From NCBI GenBank assembly GCA_020726505.1, contig JAHLEZ010000005.1:1860001-1924000 (forward strand): a DNA stretch of 64,000 nt, given 5' to 3'. Positions within the stretch are counted from its first letter, which is position 1; every line of letters starts with the position of its first letter. Origin of the DNA: Leptodontidium sp. MPI-SDFR-AT-0119 (lineage: Eukaryota > Ascomycota > Leotiomycetes > Helotiales > Leptodontidiaceae). The notes under the pieces are model-generated. The model was not told where the DNA came from, did no database searches, and saw only the letters and a list, made by a program, of their open reading frames with translations. The position numbers were made by a program, and so were the translations under genes. Below are positions 11,922 through 23,782 of the stretch, piece after piece.

Positions 11922-13935
11922 ATGCAATGTTTACCAGCCTTTGGCAGTGATGGAAATACGTTTGCACAAGCATTTCCTACTATGGGCATGGGACAGCCTA
12001 ATGCTCTCGGTACAGCATATATATCTGGACAAACAGGACACTTAAACACGTCGAATAAGCCACTCCTTGACCCAAACCATCAGGCCCCACCTGCAGTGCA
12101 CCCGTCTACAGCTGGACAGGAGAGTGGTGTCAATCAAGGTGCATCTACCCGTCAGGCAATTTCGGATTTGTTCGCCCACATAGATAAAAGGAACCCTGTC
12201 CAGCCCCGGATGGCCACACATCAAGCAGTCTATGGACCTATCATTTCTGCTCCAGGAGTGTTTGGTAACTTGAATCAAGGAGGACTTAACATTGGAGACC
12301 AAGGACAACTCCCCAACATCAGTGGTAATGTCTCAAACCCGCTCCAAAATCCCATGTCTCAAGCAGTTTATAGCCCTGACATGTCTGCATCAGGGGTGTT
12401 TAATGACTTGAATCAGGGGTGAGTAAACTTTGGAGACCAAGGACAGCTACCCACCATCAGCGGAAGTGTCTCAAACTCGCTACAAATGCCCACGCCTGAA
12501 GAAGTCCATGGACCCAGAATTTCTGCATTAGGAGTGTACAATGGCTTAAATCAAGGTGGAATGAAAGTTGGAGACCAAGGAGAGCCCACCGCCACCAGCG
12601 GAAGCGTCTCAAGCTCGCTGCAAATGCCCACGCCTCGAGCAGTCTTGAGCCCGAATAGTTCTACATCGGGAGTGTTGAGTAAGTTGAATCAAGATGAAAA
12701 GAATGTTGGAGACCAAGGAAAGCCTCTTGCTATTAGTGGAAGTGTCCCGCTCCGAAAACCAACACCTGAAGCAATCTATGGCCCCAATATTTCTACATCG
12801 GAGTGGCTAATAGCTTGGTTCACCACGCCCGTGAGGCTGGAAATCATGAACTACTCGCTACTATCGGTGGAGGCCTGCCTCAAGCCTATTCTGACCCGAA
12901 TGTTACTTCAGCGGGACAGCTGAGCGGCTCGCACGAAGGTGGAATTGAGGTTGGAGATGAAGGAATGCCACCCGCCTTTAGCGGTCAATTTACCTCATCT
13001 GCACCATATCCTGGAAAAATGGAGAACCTTCTAGCTGCACCAATAGGCACATTTGGCCAAGATGGAGCGAGGACTGGAAATCAAGACGTATTTTCCATTA
13101 ACGTCGGAGGGTACTTCTGGCCAGTTCTCTCAATACACACCACACCCTGGAGGAATGGAAGCGCTTCTAGCTGCACCAATGGGCGCCTTTCACCAAGATG
13201 GAACTGATGCTGGAAATCAAGACGTATTCTCCAATAACGGTAAAAGTGTTCCCAGCCAGTTCCCTCAATACAATACAAATCCTGGACAACTAGACAATAT
13301 TCAAGCTGGGAAATTCAACAGCTTGAGCCAAAACGTAACGGTTGCAAACAATTTCAATCAACAAAATTCCAGCAACTTAGATGAAGATCTCTTTGGCTTT
13401 GACCAAGGAATGGATTTGTCTTTTGGCTTCGGGGGCCGGACAACTCTCTGTGGGGACAAGTGGACGGCACTCTTCAAGATGTCTCAGGCTTTCAACAGAA
13501 CATTGAGACTCAACAAACACTTGCTGACAGGTTCGGAACTCCCTCTGGTCCTGGTCAAGAACCGAAAATGTCATCATACCCTCAAGATGATAACTTGGGT
13601 GGTTCGCAGGACTTCGGTCAAAGCGTCTTTCCGCCTCCGGATAGCACTGCAAACTTATTCGGAAGTCCTAGGCAGGATCCAGATGTCCGCCGCAAGTATG
13701 ATATCCCAGGTTATGATCACAAAAGTAATGAAGAGTAGTCGGCCCGTGATAAACTAGATATGGCGGGAATGACAGCAAACAAGCGTCATGAACTTATGCG
13801 AAATGCTATATGAACTTTCAACAGCGGGAGCGTGGACTTAAGGTTGGTGATGAAGAAAGACTCTGTAGGCTAAATGAGATTGCTTTCACACGAAAGGAAG
13901 TGGCTGTAGCGGGGAATATGATACATGCAGTCTAG
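11922..13935 (+). pseudogene. Degenerate gene for a tandem-repeat, Gly/Gln/Asn/Ser-rich protein
   Basis: From the ATG at 11922 a low-complexity protein can be followed for about 2 kb only by changing frame. Five units of a repeat (unit GVFxxLNQGGxxxGDQGxxPxISG...) run from 12231; a second repeat (MExLLAAPxGxFxQDG...GNQDVFS) occurs twice near 13020 and 13155. Breaks seen: an in-frame TGA at 12420, a one-base loss near 12798 (TCGGGAGTG in other units reads TCGGAGTG), further frameshifts near 13108 and 13435, a TAG at 13736, and a stop near 13811 after which a Glu/Arg-rich segment (NFQQRERGLKVGDEERL) remains readable to 13935. The TGA at 12420 could instead lie in a 42-nt intron (GTGAGT to CAG), but that does not repair the other breaks. 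I do not recognise the family; high Pro, Gly, Gln and Asn content suggests a disordered protein. Confidence 0.7.
12231..12800 (+). repeat. 138-bp tandem repeat within the pseudogene
   Basis: Repeat units begin at about 12231, 12369, 12507 and 12645 (exactly 138 bp = 46 codons apart), with a shortened fourth interval to a fifth, partial unit at 12777. Units are recognisable by TCAAGCAGT..TATGGACC..., GGAGTGTTTGGTAACTTGAA and TTGGAGACCAAGGA. Divergence between units is moderate. Confidence 0.8.
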
Positions 13936-14092
13936 CAGCACTGGACAATAAGAATGCAGCCTTCCAAAATCCCTCATTTCTACCTGAACGCCCTTCATCC
14001 TGTGCCGCTGGCTCGATATACACATACACTTCGCCTTCCCTTATTTCTGTTCCTCTCGTTCATGATGCTGCTTGTACCTGTTCCTCCGTGTC

Positions 14093-14895
14093 TTACTCTC
14101 CCAATTCGGAAGCTTTTGAAGCGACCAATAATCCGATGATCAAGCCGAAAAGGCCTAGGACTGAGCTAAAGATCTCGACGACGAGAATTTTGACGAACCT
14201 GTCAAGTGGTTAATAAAGAATAATGGTCATCGAATAGACTACACTCACAAGCTGGGATCCGCAGCATCAGCCAACGCGGCACCACTTCCGTTGATACCAA
14301 CTGATACACCACAGATCAAATTGCACATTCCCACCGTCAACCCAGCCCAGAAAACAGCATATCCAGTGTAGTAGTTGCTTCCCGAGTAAATCGCGTCCTG
14401 ATCCATGCCCTTGATCTTCGAGGAGAAGATAATCGCCATGATGACGCCGTAGATAGCGACGACTTCGCAGAAGATGATGGAGATCAAGTTCTTTGTCCTG
14501 ATACGGGGAGCCTTTACTCCACCTCCAAGAATTGATGAACCTGTTATCAGGATACCCCTTTTATTCTTGTCAGCTGTGTTCTTCTGATTCCTGGACCGAG
14601 AGGGGTGTACCATGCTGCTCCGACAACTGATAATCCGATACACAATCCGATGCCAGAATCTGCCCACGCATAGGGCGATACATCTTCCAAGAATTGTCCG
14701 AACTGTGGCAGATATCAATATTCATTCTCCCATCATCTGCCGACCTCGAACGTACGTTGAAAGCTTCTCCGTCGCCAGTGAAGAGCATATCTGGTCGATA
14801 TCAGTCTCAACCCCCAAACCAGCTCTGATATACTCACAGGCTCCCACTACTGCCAATGCAGTTGTAGCACCGCCAACTCCATATTTGAGACTCAT
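14093..14895 (-). CDS. VMA16: V-type ATPase proteolipid subunit c'' (Vma16)
   Basis: Five exons on the minus strand: 14895-14838, 14790-14756, 14702-14611, 14557-14249, 14198-14093 (199 aa). Joins preserve phase and give [35 protein letters not shown], then [15 protein letters not shown]. The proton-carrying glutamate is in [15 protein letters not shown]; four to five hydrophobic segments are visible, including the last ([18 protein letters not shown]). It is part of the rotor ring of the vacuolar proton pump. The start at MSLKYGVGG is chosen because of an AAG-ATG context and because it begins directly at the first membrane segment; a longer in-frame start at 15027 would add 44 residues not seen in the family. 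Divergent from the TFIIA gene, 246 bp between starts. Confidence 0.92.
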
Positions 14896-15141
14896 CTTGA
14901 CGGCACAATTGAACGTTGGTAGAGGTCGTCGGGGTGAATCGTCGAAGCTATTCGTTGTTGCTTTCGTCTCTTCCTCGTCAATCACCACCAAGCTCTGAAG
15001 CGAGATCCAGGCTGCCGTACAAACCACGCTAGCGGCTCAAAGGGCGGGCTGGCTTATGTCACCTCGAGGGACATATCAGTGTTGCCTCACTACAAAGGCA
15101 ACTTTCTCTCAACAACGTCGCTCCGCACAAGAACAGCAACC

Positions 15142-15611
15142 ATGGCGACGACGGGACAGTCCTTTTACGAGCTCTACCGCCGTAGCAGGTACTGTGCATT
15201 TGCTCTACCAGAAGTCTTGCTACCCTTACTGACCTTGCACCTTCTAGCATCGGCATGGCGCTCACGGATACTCTCGACGACCTGATCAGCGAGCGCCGCA
15301 TCGAGCCCCAACTCGCGATGAAGATCCTGGCGAACTTCGATAGGAGTATCACGGAGGTGCTGGCTGATAAGGTGAAGGCGCGCTTGACGTTCAAGGTATG
15401 CCTTGCTTTAGCTTGAGTGGGGAAACGGAGGGGTTCTTGGGCTAATGGTGGAATGAAGGGCCATCTCGATACCTACCGTTTCTGTGATGAAGTCTGGACT
15501 TTCCTCATCAAGGATGTTACCTTCAAGATGGAGAACTCGAGCCAGACTGTTCAGGCGGACAAAGTTAAGATCGTGAGCTGTAACAGCAAAAGACCTGGTG
15601 ATCCCCAATAG
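15142..15611 (+). CDS. TOA2: Transcription initiation factor IIA gamma (small) subunit
   Basis: Exons 15142-15188, 15248-15395, 15459-15611 (115 aa). Reads [15 protein letters not shown] then [35 protein letters not shown], and the beta-barrel part [18 protein letters not shown]...[13 protein letters not shown]. These are the diagnostic TFIIA-gamma blocks. It pairs with Toa1 and stabilises TBP on the TATA box in the nucleus. The introns split Ser (after YRR) and follow FK. Shares a 246-bp promoter region with VMA16. Confidence 0.95.
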
Positions 15612-16689
15612 TGGGCACGGGTTGAAGTCGAGGGTGGAAAGAATCGTTCGAGTTGGGCAACTTCATAAGGATCTATTTCCATGGAATCTCGACTTTCTAC
15701 GACGTCTTCTGGAAGGAGCTTGCATACCGCGATTATTTCGAACCTCGACGCCTTCCTTTCGTTGTGGCGGCCTTCGCAGAATGATACCACGTCCAGCAGG
15801 CAGGATAGACACAAGGCTAGGGGACGGTGTTCATGGATTTGGGGCGTTATTATGGCGTGGGCTGGATGCCTTATGGGCAAAATGATACACTTGAGAGGTC
15901 GTTAACCAAATATTATCAATGGAGCAATGGTTGTCCACACATTGCCATTGCAAAGAGCAGATGTCTTGACATGTGAACATGGTTAGTCTGTGGCTCAGGA
16001 GATTTACTTTGAGGTGAGTGGTGTTATTGAAATGAAGTCTGGGTGTGAGTATGCCGAGTGTTCTGACTTTTGATCTGTCAAGAGGATCTATTGACAGTGG
16101 TTGTCTCGGCATGGTAGTCTGGCCACCTAGCCTTTCAATGCCAAATCTTCCAATGCTCGGCAACGTCAAAAGGAATTCCTTCTGGTCAACCTTTACATGA
16201 CTGGTTATTGATTTCAAAGAGTGTGTCTAGGAGGGGCTTTCATGGCTTGTCTAATTTGCTAGGTAGTAGGTAGTTTCACCTGTCATGGAATGAATGGGTG
16301 ATTTGGTGAGAGCAAAGCTTGGACGTCAGTGAGGGCTTTTGTCTACATGCTTTGATTGATCCTTTGTTGTTTTCAATGTCCACTTGTTCAAACTCTGATA
16401 AGCTACAGCAGGCTCAGTTTCCAGACAATCATATCTTTTCAAAATCATTCTGTAGTTCACTGAAGCAAATATCTCTCAAATAAGTTAATTACAATGAAAC
16501 ATTATCAGAAGCCGCTTTAGAACCAAGTCAAAATAACAGATAGCAAGCCTTATTGACCCAAAACCTTGTCGTGTAGCAACAAAAGTAGTAAGTGATAGAT
16601 ACTCGAGTAGACAGGAAGCCAAGCGAGGTGGTTATCCGTTTCAACTTCTCCTTTGCAACTCTCGCAAAGACCAACACTTCACCATAACC
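15612..16689. other. Intergenic region, no gene seen
   Basis: 1.1 kb. Several open frames of 90-128 codons on both strands have no family resemblance or plausible splice structure. The last 100 bases before 16690 are CT-rich and probably the leader of the next gene. Confidence 0.45.
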
Positions 16690-17914
16690 ATGCCCACCCT
16701 ACGTCAGCGACCACCTAAAAAGGGAGCTCCCACTCCCATTACTCCATCCCAGAAGGCCTCTTCCAATCCCCCATCCTCCTCCACTCCTCTCACCACATCC
16801 ACCGCCACAATGTCCAGCAGCAACTCCGAGGCCAACACGCTTACCCCCCTACTGCATGCCAAGACCGACCCGGAATCTTTATCTGGACGACATGTACACC
16901 CCTCCATACCGGTGGACCCGGAACAACAGGAATCAGGACGGGAAACGCTTATTGGCATGGAGAATCTGAGTCGGAAATCGCAGTGGATTGTCCTTGCGCT
17001 TGCGAGTGGTGGTTGTGCGGCTTTTAATGGCGTTTTTGCGAAATTGTAGGTGCTTGGGCTCGTTTCTTTACTGCTTTGGAATTTGGGAGCTCTGGGGTCT
17101 GGAGTGGAAGGGAAGGAGGGGGAAGGGGAGGACTTGATTTGGTATGGGATTGTGAAATGGGCAGGAATTGGAGGGGTGGTACGGGAGTAATACAGCAAGA
17201 CGGGTGGGGACTTTCTTGGTCAAACGGGATTGGGGATATACTTGCTGCACTTGCTTCCGGAATAGCAGGACTGACATATATATTACAGAACAACTACGGA
17301 ATTGACAACGAGCTTCGCAACATGGGTAGCCAATACAATAGGCCTAGGGACCGTAGAAGGAGGCGTCGAAGTTGTAGTTAGAGCAGTAAGTCACCTCTGC
17401 CTTCTTCCCACCGAACCCCTTCCCCCACTCCAACAAATTAACTAACCCCTCCTTGCAGATATTCTTCGGGCTTAACCTAATCTTTAACGGCATAATGTGG
17501 ACGCTCTTCACTAAAGCCCTCGCGCGGGGTACATCGACAACACAAGTCAGCATTTTAAACACATCCGCGAACTTCATGATCACGGCCGTCATGGGCTGGC
17601 TTATATTCTCGGAATCGTTACCGCCGCTCTGGTTCCTTGGTGCGGCGTTGCTGGTTGCTGGGAATGTGATTATTGGACGGAGAGAGGAGGGCGAGGATAA
17701 GGATGGGGAGAGAGATGTGGTGGGTGGAGACAGGAGGAGGAGTGAGGGGGGTGAAGGTCCGGAAGAGGAGGGTTTGTTGGGTGAGGAGCTTGAGCTTGAT
17801 GCGGATCTTTTGGAGGGGGAGAGTTTGGAGGAGAGGAAGAAGAGGAGGGAGGAGGAGGATGTTTTGCATTTGGATTTAGGTGATAGTCATGGGCGGGAAG
17901 GGAGGCTGATTTGA
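16690..17914 (+). CDS. TMEM42-like membrane protein (EamA/DMT fold)
   Basis: Exons 16690-17045, 17289-17385, 17459-17914 (302 aa). The disordered Ser/Thr/Pro-rich N-terminus (residues 1-95) is followed by four hydrophobic segments: WIVLALASGGCAAFNGVFAKL, then TTELTTSFATWVANTIGLG from exon 2, IFFGLNLIFNGIMWTLFTKAL, and FMITAVMGWLIFSESLPPLWFLGAALLVAGNVII. The pattern (ARGTSTTQVSILNTSANF then a glutamate-containing helix) is that of TMEM42/half-size drug-metabolite transporter proteins. The C-terminus is a highly charged Glu/Arg/Asp tail. The first intron is long for this region (243 nt). Transport substrate unknown. A second ATG at 16810 is a possible alternative start. Confidence 0.8.
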
Positions 17915-18946
17915 TATTTGTAGGATATATTGGCTGGAAGTGCCATATATGGGCTTGTATACATATTCTGTATAGATAGATGGCATAGAAGGAATAATAT
18001 ATGCTCTTTTCATAGGCTGGGAAGTTCCCTGGGGGTGGAAGTTCTGGATTTCGCAGTTTCCTGGTATTTCCAGTGTCAGGAACATTGCAGCGACTTTCAA
18101 CCTCAGGTAATTCCACTACCTTTTGTCTCCCAAACGCCATCCTGGCAAAACGGTTCTTTATAAGTTCGAGACAGATCCATTTCCCGTTGGAGGAACAAAT
18201 GCTGAGTACTGTCTCCTTCGTTCGACTGCGTTCTTTTCGCAAATTTTCTCGTTGCTCTCGAAGTCTTGAAATTGTTGATAACTCACTACGGAGGAATACT
18301 GCTCTGCGGTCTTGTTTCCCAAGTCAGTTCTCAAGAGATTCCTCGGTTATGTAGAAGAAGTAGGTGCAGTACTTGAGTAGCCTAGGTACTCCCGTGTCAG
18401 GAAAGAACTATCGAGCCAGACACTAGGTACACCACGAGCTCCCAATATTTCCACTTTCTGGCAGTTCTTGAAGTCTTTCCGGGCCTTTCCAGTCTTTTTG
18501 GCATGGCATGGGATGGCATGTTTCTGTATTTTGATCGTCGGGAGAGCGTGACTGAACCCAGCACCCTCACTATGCTGTCTTTCTACTGTATAGTATAGTA
18601 TATATGCTGCTTAAAATGCCAGGAATCAAGATTGTATCTCGTTTCCTTAGCTTGTTGGTTGCAATTGGAATCTGAACGAGTTTTTTCATTGACTCGGTGT
18701 GGATTTTAAGCAAACTTCTATAGTTTGTCTCATGCTCCTTATGCACTTGCTGACTTGTTTGTTGCTCCGCATCATTTGCTCCTTCCCTCCCAGGTGTTAT
18801 CTTGGAAGCTACCCAGTAGAAATACATATCTTGTCTCGGAGCCAGATCTTTTGCACCAAGCATCCTCATTACCTACTCAGCTCCCTAACTTCGTTCCTAA
18901 GCTTCAGTATCCTTATTCCACCCAACCGCCAAACTCAACCACCGCG
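17915..18946. other. Intergenic region, leader of the kinase-like gene
   Basis: 1.0 kb. The open frame of the next gene continues upstream to 18725 but contains no ATG before 18947, so this part is probably leader. No other gene recognised. Confidence 0.45.
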
Positions 18947-20095
18947 ATGCCATCTGATTGTGCCTGCAACTCTACTTGCAAGCAAGTGGAGGGACATACC
19001 GAACACCCTCAAGGACTGCATAGCAATGATAATCGACCTTTTCCATGCCACAGGGCTACCTCTCCAGTTCCTTCATCTACTTCCCAACGCTCTCAAACAC
19101 CTCGCCGATCACGCTCCATATCTACCGGGACCTCTCTCCCATGCCTGACACAAAATGAGACCTCGACACGGGCATGCACACCCACACCTCTCCGACCCTC
19201 GACGGCACCACCAGAGACCTATCCCCACATCCCAGAACGCTACCTCCCGCACCTCTTCCTCATAGGTACCGGCCAATCAGGCAAAATCCACCTCCTGACA
19301 CCCACGACTGTTCTCAAACTTCCCATGCAAGACCACCTCATTGACCTAGAGAACGAACGAGACATCTACACTCGCATCTCCGTGTTTAAACACCCCAGCA
19401 TACTCCACTTCCTCGGAACGCTACATACCGGCATCGTGCTGTCATATCACCCCATCGGCGCTCTGCGTATTTTCATCCATGGAGCGGCTGACTCTGGACT
19501 TGGTGTTACAGACGAACACATCGAGCAACTCACTCAGCATAGAATGAAGTGGGCACAGCAAGTTGCCGAAGGCGTGCAATTCCTCCATCAAAACGGCATC
19601 GTCCACTGCGATACCTCATCTGCCAACACCCTCATCACATCAACCTATGATGTCGTGCTCTGCGATTTCAGCAGCTCGATGATGGATGGTGTCGCGAAAG
19701 GCGGCAAGACCCGATGTTCGCGCTGGTATAAGTTCGTTGAAGAAGCTGGCGGCGATAGTTTTGGTGAGGGTAGACAGTACACTGTGCAAGACGACCTGTG
19801 GGCTGTTGGGACTGTGTGCTATGAAATGTGGTCACGTAAGAGACTGTGGGGTAGTTACCCCGAGGGCGAGAGAGTCTTGATGTACAAGCAGGATAAGTGG
19901 CCTTGTTTGGAGGGAGTCGGGCACATGGGAAATATCATCGCCAAATGTTGGGCTGATATGTATGGCTGCGCTGGGGAGTTGTTGACGGATATTAGTCAGG
20001 TTGCTGAATGGGAGAATAGTCAGGAGAAAGGAGAAGCATCAGAGACGGCTTGTGATAGCGCAGAGGAGTGCACCGCATGGGAGGAAGTAGATTGA
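18947..20095 (+). CDS. Protein kinase-like protein with degenerate catalytic motifs
   Basis: Single exon, 382 aa from the first ATG of the frame. A disordered N-terminus (about 90 residues, TPRRSRSISTGTS-like) precedes a kinase fold: glycine loop LIGTGQSGKIHLL (near residue 105), VLKLP lysine, helix-C Glu in LENERDIYTRI, HPSILHFLGTL, catalytic loop VHCDTSSANTLI, then LCDFSSSMMDG in the place of DFG, and QDDLWAVGTVCYEMWS. The Asp and Asn of the catalytic loop are kept, but the usual Lys is Ser and the DFG Gly is Ser. Such divergent kinases are common in Pezizomycotina. It may be weakly active or a pseudokinase; no partner is evident. Kinase assignment is sure, subfamily is not. Confidence 0.8.
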   Translation: MPSDCACNSTCKQVEGHTEHPQGLHSNDNRPFPCHRATSPVPSSTSQRSQTPRRSRSISTGTSLPCLTQNETSTRACTPTPLRPSTAPPETYPHIPERYLPHLFLIGTGQSGKIHLLTPTTVLKLPMQDHLIDLENERDIYTRISVFKHPSILHFLGTLHTGIVLSYHPIGALRIFIHGAADSGLGVTDEHIEQLTQHRMKWAQQVAEGVQFLHQNGIVHCDTSSANTLITSTYDVVLCDFSSSMMDGVAKGGKTRCSRWYKFVEEAGGDSFGEGRQYTVQDDLWAVGTVCYEMWSRKRLWGSYPEGERVLMYKQDKWPCLEGVGHMGNIIAKCWADMYGCAGELLTDISQVAEWENSQEKGEASETACDSAEECTAWEEVD

Positions 20096-20395
20096 ATATG
20101 GTCAGCTCTTGATTGTACTGATATTCGTACAGAAAGGAACCCTTCGGTCTTTGTTGTACAATGCGCTAGCGCGGTCTCTCTAGAATGTAGTCTACAGTGA
20201 TAGGAAAATTGTACAATCTTGATACAGCCAAATTTTGCCTCCCGTCTAAAGGAAAAAGAAAGCAGGCAGACTCCAGACCACAGAAACACCGAGAAGTCAG
20301 AAATACATACCCACCAACCCGAATCATACCACGTTCTTTTCCAAATCGCCCATCAGAATGGCGAAATGAAAACATTGCAAAAGCCACGAGGAGAT

Positions 20396-23141
20396 TTAGC
20401 CCAACAACTTCAAGATATCGCCCATCCTAGTAGTCTTCTGCTTCCCACCCTTCGCCTTCTCCTGAAATGCCTTACCCACCAAAAGTCTCTTCTCAGCCTG
20501 AATATTCAGAACCCTCTCCTCGATAGAATCCTCCATAATAAGTCTCCACACCGTACACGGTCTCGTCTGACCCAATCTATGCACGCGATCAACAGCCTGA
20601 TCCTCAATAGCAGGCGCCCACCAACTATCAGCAAGAATAACAGTATCAGCAGCAACGAGATTCAACCCCACGCTGCAGACCGCCAGACTAGCCAGCAAGA
20701 TCCGACATGAGGGATCGCTCTCTAACGCTGCCATGCCTTTGTCTCGGATAGGAGCTGACATACTACCGTCGATCCGAGCGAACTTCATACCGGAGTCTAT
20801 GAGTTGGGCTTGGATGATATCGAGGAAGGACGTCCATTGCGAGAAGATGACGACTTTTGATTTCGGGTCCCGTCGTGAGGCCATGAGGATGCTCATTAGA
20901 GCTTCTGTCTTGCTACTCTTAGTATCGACGTCGATATCAGCGTCTGGAGTCGTGGACTCCTCGACAGCAGGACGCACGAGACACTCTTTGTCTTTGAGCT
21001 CTGCGCGGCATAGCGGGCATTTATGCTGGACCTCAATCGTGCGCTCGATGCATTCGTAGCCGAAGACGTGCTTGCAAGCCGTGATTACCGGGTTGTGCAG
21101 GTCGTCGAGACAGATTGGACATTCTTCGTGCGAGTCGATAGTTAGTTGTAACAAAGCTTGCAAAGCGGAGCAGTTTTCTTTGGTCAGGGCGACCACTTCG
21201 TCGTTTTCGAGTAGCGCGAGGAGATCCGTTACGCGCGTGCCGCAGAGTTTCCAGTGGCAGCATACTTGTCGCATGCGTAGCAATATTTCTAGGACGTGTC
21301 GGTAGACGTTCTGGCCTGGCTTTCCGGCTTGGAGTTTCTGCACCATGCCTTGTGCTTCGGCTTGCAGGGCGTCGTATTTCTCGCGCTCGTCTTTGCGGAA
21401 CGCGATGCGGTGTACATATTCGGACAGTTCGGGGAGTTTGAGATCGACGAACTTCATGTCTTTCTTGCGGCGTAGACACATCGTTCGCATGATGCTGTGG
21501 AGGATCAGATCGGCGTTGGGGTCGCCTAGACCAAGTGGTCGAGTGAGGATTGCGTTGAAGAGCTCGAGACGCTCGAGGCCGCCGGTTATGCCAAGGAATT
21601 TAAGCATTGAGTAGAGGTCTTTGATGGTGTTGACAATTGGTGTGCCGGTTAGTACCCATCTGCATTTCGCGAGGCAGGCTGTTGCTGCGATTGCGGATTT
21701 TGTGCTAGGATTTCGGATAGTGTGGCCTTCGTCTAGGACGATGCGGGTCCAGTTCATGGAGAAGATACCCTCTTTGCGAGGAAGCTTCTCGGGGGTCTTG
21801 GTGTTTCGGGGGAGGTATTCGGTGCTCAATGTGCCGTAGGTAGTGATAACGACGTCGTATTCTTGGAAATCTCTAGAGGTCATGCGTTTACGACCACTGC
21901 CGTGATATGTGAGGACTTTCATGTTACGCTCTTTTTTGACGTGTCTTTCGATTTGCTGGGCCCAGTTGGACATCACACTGACCGGGGCAATAATTAGGGT
22001 AGAGCCACGACCTCCCCCGAGAATCGTGCTGATGACCTGGAGAGTCTTTCCAAGACCCATATCATCAGCGAGAATACCGCCTCTAGCTAGAGTTGGCGGC
22101 ACCGAAGTAACATACTGAGTGGCGATATTCTGGAATGCGTTTGGACGAGAGCCATGTCTTTTCCAGAGTTGCACGACCTCTTTCGATCCAGCAGCCGGGA
22201 GCGTCGGATTCTCCTTCTCCAACATCCAAGCCAGCCCTTGACGTTGATACGGAAGGAGAGTCGAGATCAAATCTTCAGGCTGCTCAGCCATCGGCATCTT
22301 AGACAAAGCATCTTCACCCTGTCCCCAAGCCTCAACCAGCTTCTCCACATCACGAGGCTTGAATCGTTCACTATGCGCCACAAAATGCTGGATGTCGATT
22401 TCTGGCTCGGGTTCAGCCTGACTGCTCGAAGCTTGGGAGCTCTGGAAACCCATTTGCTGTCTCTTTGGAGGTGGCACGGCCGTGGTTGGCTTCTTTGGTG
22501 CGGCGATGCCTTGTTTCTTGATGGGCACTCGCTTGGCCTTTAAGTTGTCTTCAAGGAGTTTACGAGCAGCCGGGTCGCCGGGACCGAAGACTCTGAGGCG
22601 GATGGGACAATCCCAGTGGCCTTTCTCTCCAGCAAGGATACCTTCTAGTACAATAGCTCTTGAATCCTACAAACTGATGTCAGCGATGTCCCTACCCACA
22701 AGTAGCTGGAATACCCACCATAAAGCCCGCGAGCTTCGAAGCCAATTCCCTCGGAAGATGACCGATTTGCGTTCCTTGCACATTGTTAATGCGGATAGCA
22801 TTCGAATCGTACGGATTTCCCGGTTCTCTCTTGATCATGACCTGTTCTCCAGGGGTAGCATAACCGTTGTAGTACCTCACGCCCACGATCTTCCCATCGA
22901 TAGCACCAACGCACACCCAACCACTGCCCTCATCAGGATCTTGACTCAAATCAATAATTTCCTCCTCCTCGTCAACTTCGGCGCCCCAGACATCGCGCGA
23001 AAAGGACTGACTTGCTCGCGGTTGGGTTCCTGGTGTTGAGTTGGTGGAGGTACGCGCCTGTTTGCGCTGTGGGGCTGGGGTCTCATCTTCTGATGTTGAG
23101 CCGGTGAGGTCTACGAACGACAAGGCGCGCTTTCTTGACAT
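20396..23141 (-). CDS. HIRAN-SNF2-RING helicase (HLTF/Rad5 type)
   Basis: Exons 23141-22719 and 22666-20396 (897 aa), GTGGGT donor and TAG acceptor. Order: acidic/disordered N-terminus; HIRAN domain ([33 protein letters not shown], continuing over the intron to [14 protein letters not shown], residues about 80-180); SNF2 ATPase with [37 protein letters not shown] (DEGH box) and [10 protein letters not shown]3HC4 [22 protein letters not shown]...CPLCRAEL inserted in the helicase; and the helicase C lobe ending [20 protein letters not shown]. This layout is that of human HLTF and yeast Rad5, which remodel stalled forks and polyubiquitinate PCNA. The HIRAN domain binds 3' DNA ends. The gene appears complete. 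Exact orthology (HLTF or Rad5) is not decided here. Confidence 0.92.
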
Positions 23142-23782
23142 CTTGAAGGGTGGTTTGACGAAAATTGTTAGATGGATTTAATTTTTGAAAACAAGGGACG
23201 CGTCGTGATGTTTTGATGATAGGATCTGCAACTATCACGTGGGAGTGTTGGATCCAGGAACTCGGATCGCTTCCGTCAGGCGGGTCAGTCTAATTTTACT
23301 TGCTTATTTCTGGGGTGTTCCCTTCTGCAATTCAATCCATACAGCTTGGTGTATAGCTGTAAAACTTCACCAATATGAAGTTAATTAAATTTAGATTTCA
23401 GCTTGAATACTGCGGTCTCAGCAAGTTTAAATGTCCAATCTGTGTCTTCTTTGTTCAAAAATTCACTAGTCCTTTGAAGTTAGGCTTCAACAATTTCAAA
23501 CTCGAATGACCCAATGGTCATGAGATTTCTGCTTCCATCTGCGCTCTTTTCATGTCCTCTCATCTCCTTTGGCTCACAGAGGAGATATCCGTTATCATTC
23601 TACAGACAAATCTGACCACGAATGTCTTCGAAGCAGGCAGCGACTTCGGATATCAAAGATACGAACCTGACGGCTCCTAAACGAGTCTTGCCAATATCTT
23701 ATTCTGAAGTCAGTCGCCCTTGGTTAGTAGATGATTTGCAGATGGAAGTGACCCAGTCAACCCATGCGCTCCCGCATACAAA
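23142..23782. other. Intergenic region between the helicase and the Zn2Cys6 gene
   Basis: 641 bp, upstream of the helicase gene and downstream of the regulator gene. Holds a TCACGTGG site near the helicase start. An open frame at 23622-23843 overlaps the 3' end of the regulator on the other strand and looks like chance. Confidence 0.45.
23235..23242. promoter_or_regulatory. TCACGTGG site upstream of the helicase gene
   Basis: CACGTG core 94 bp upstream of the helicase start codon. One flank differs from the perfect palindrome found at POP5 and mitochondrial L11. Confidence 0.35.

Noticed and set aside
20219..20710. 163-codon plus-strand frame
   Set aside because: Lies opposite the last exon of the SNF2-RING helicase.
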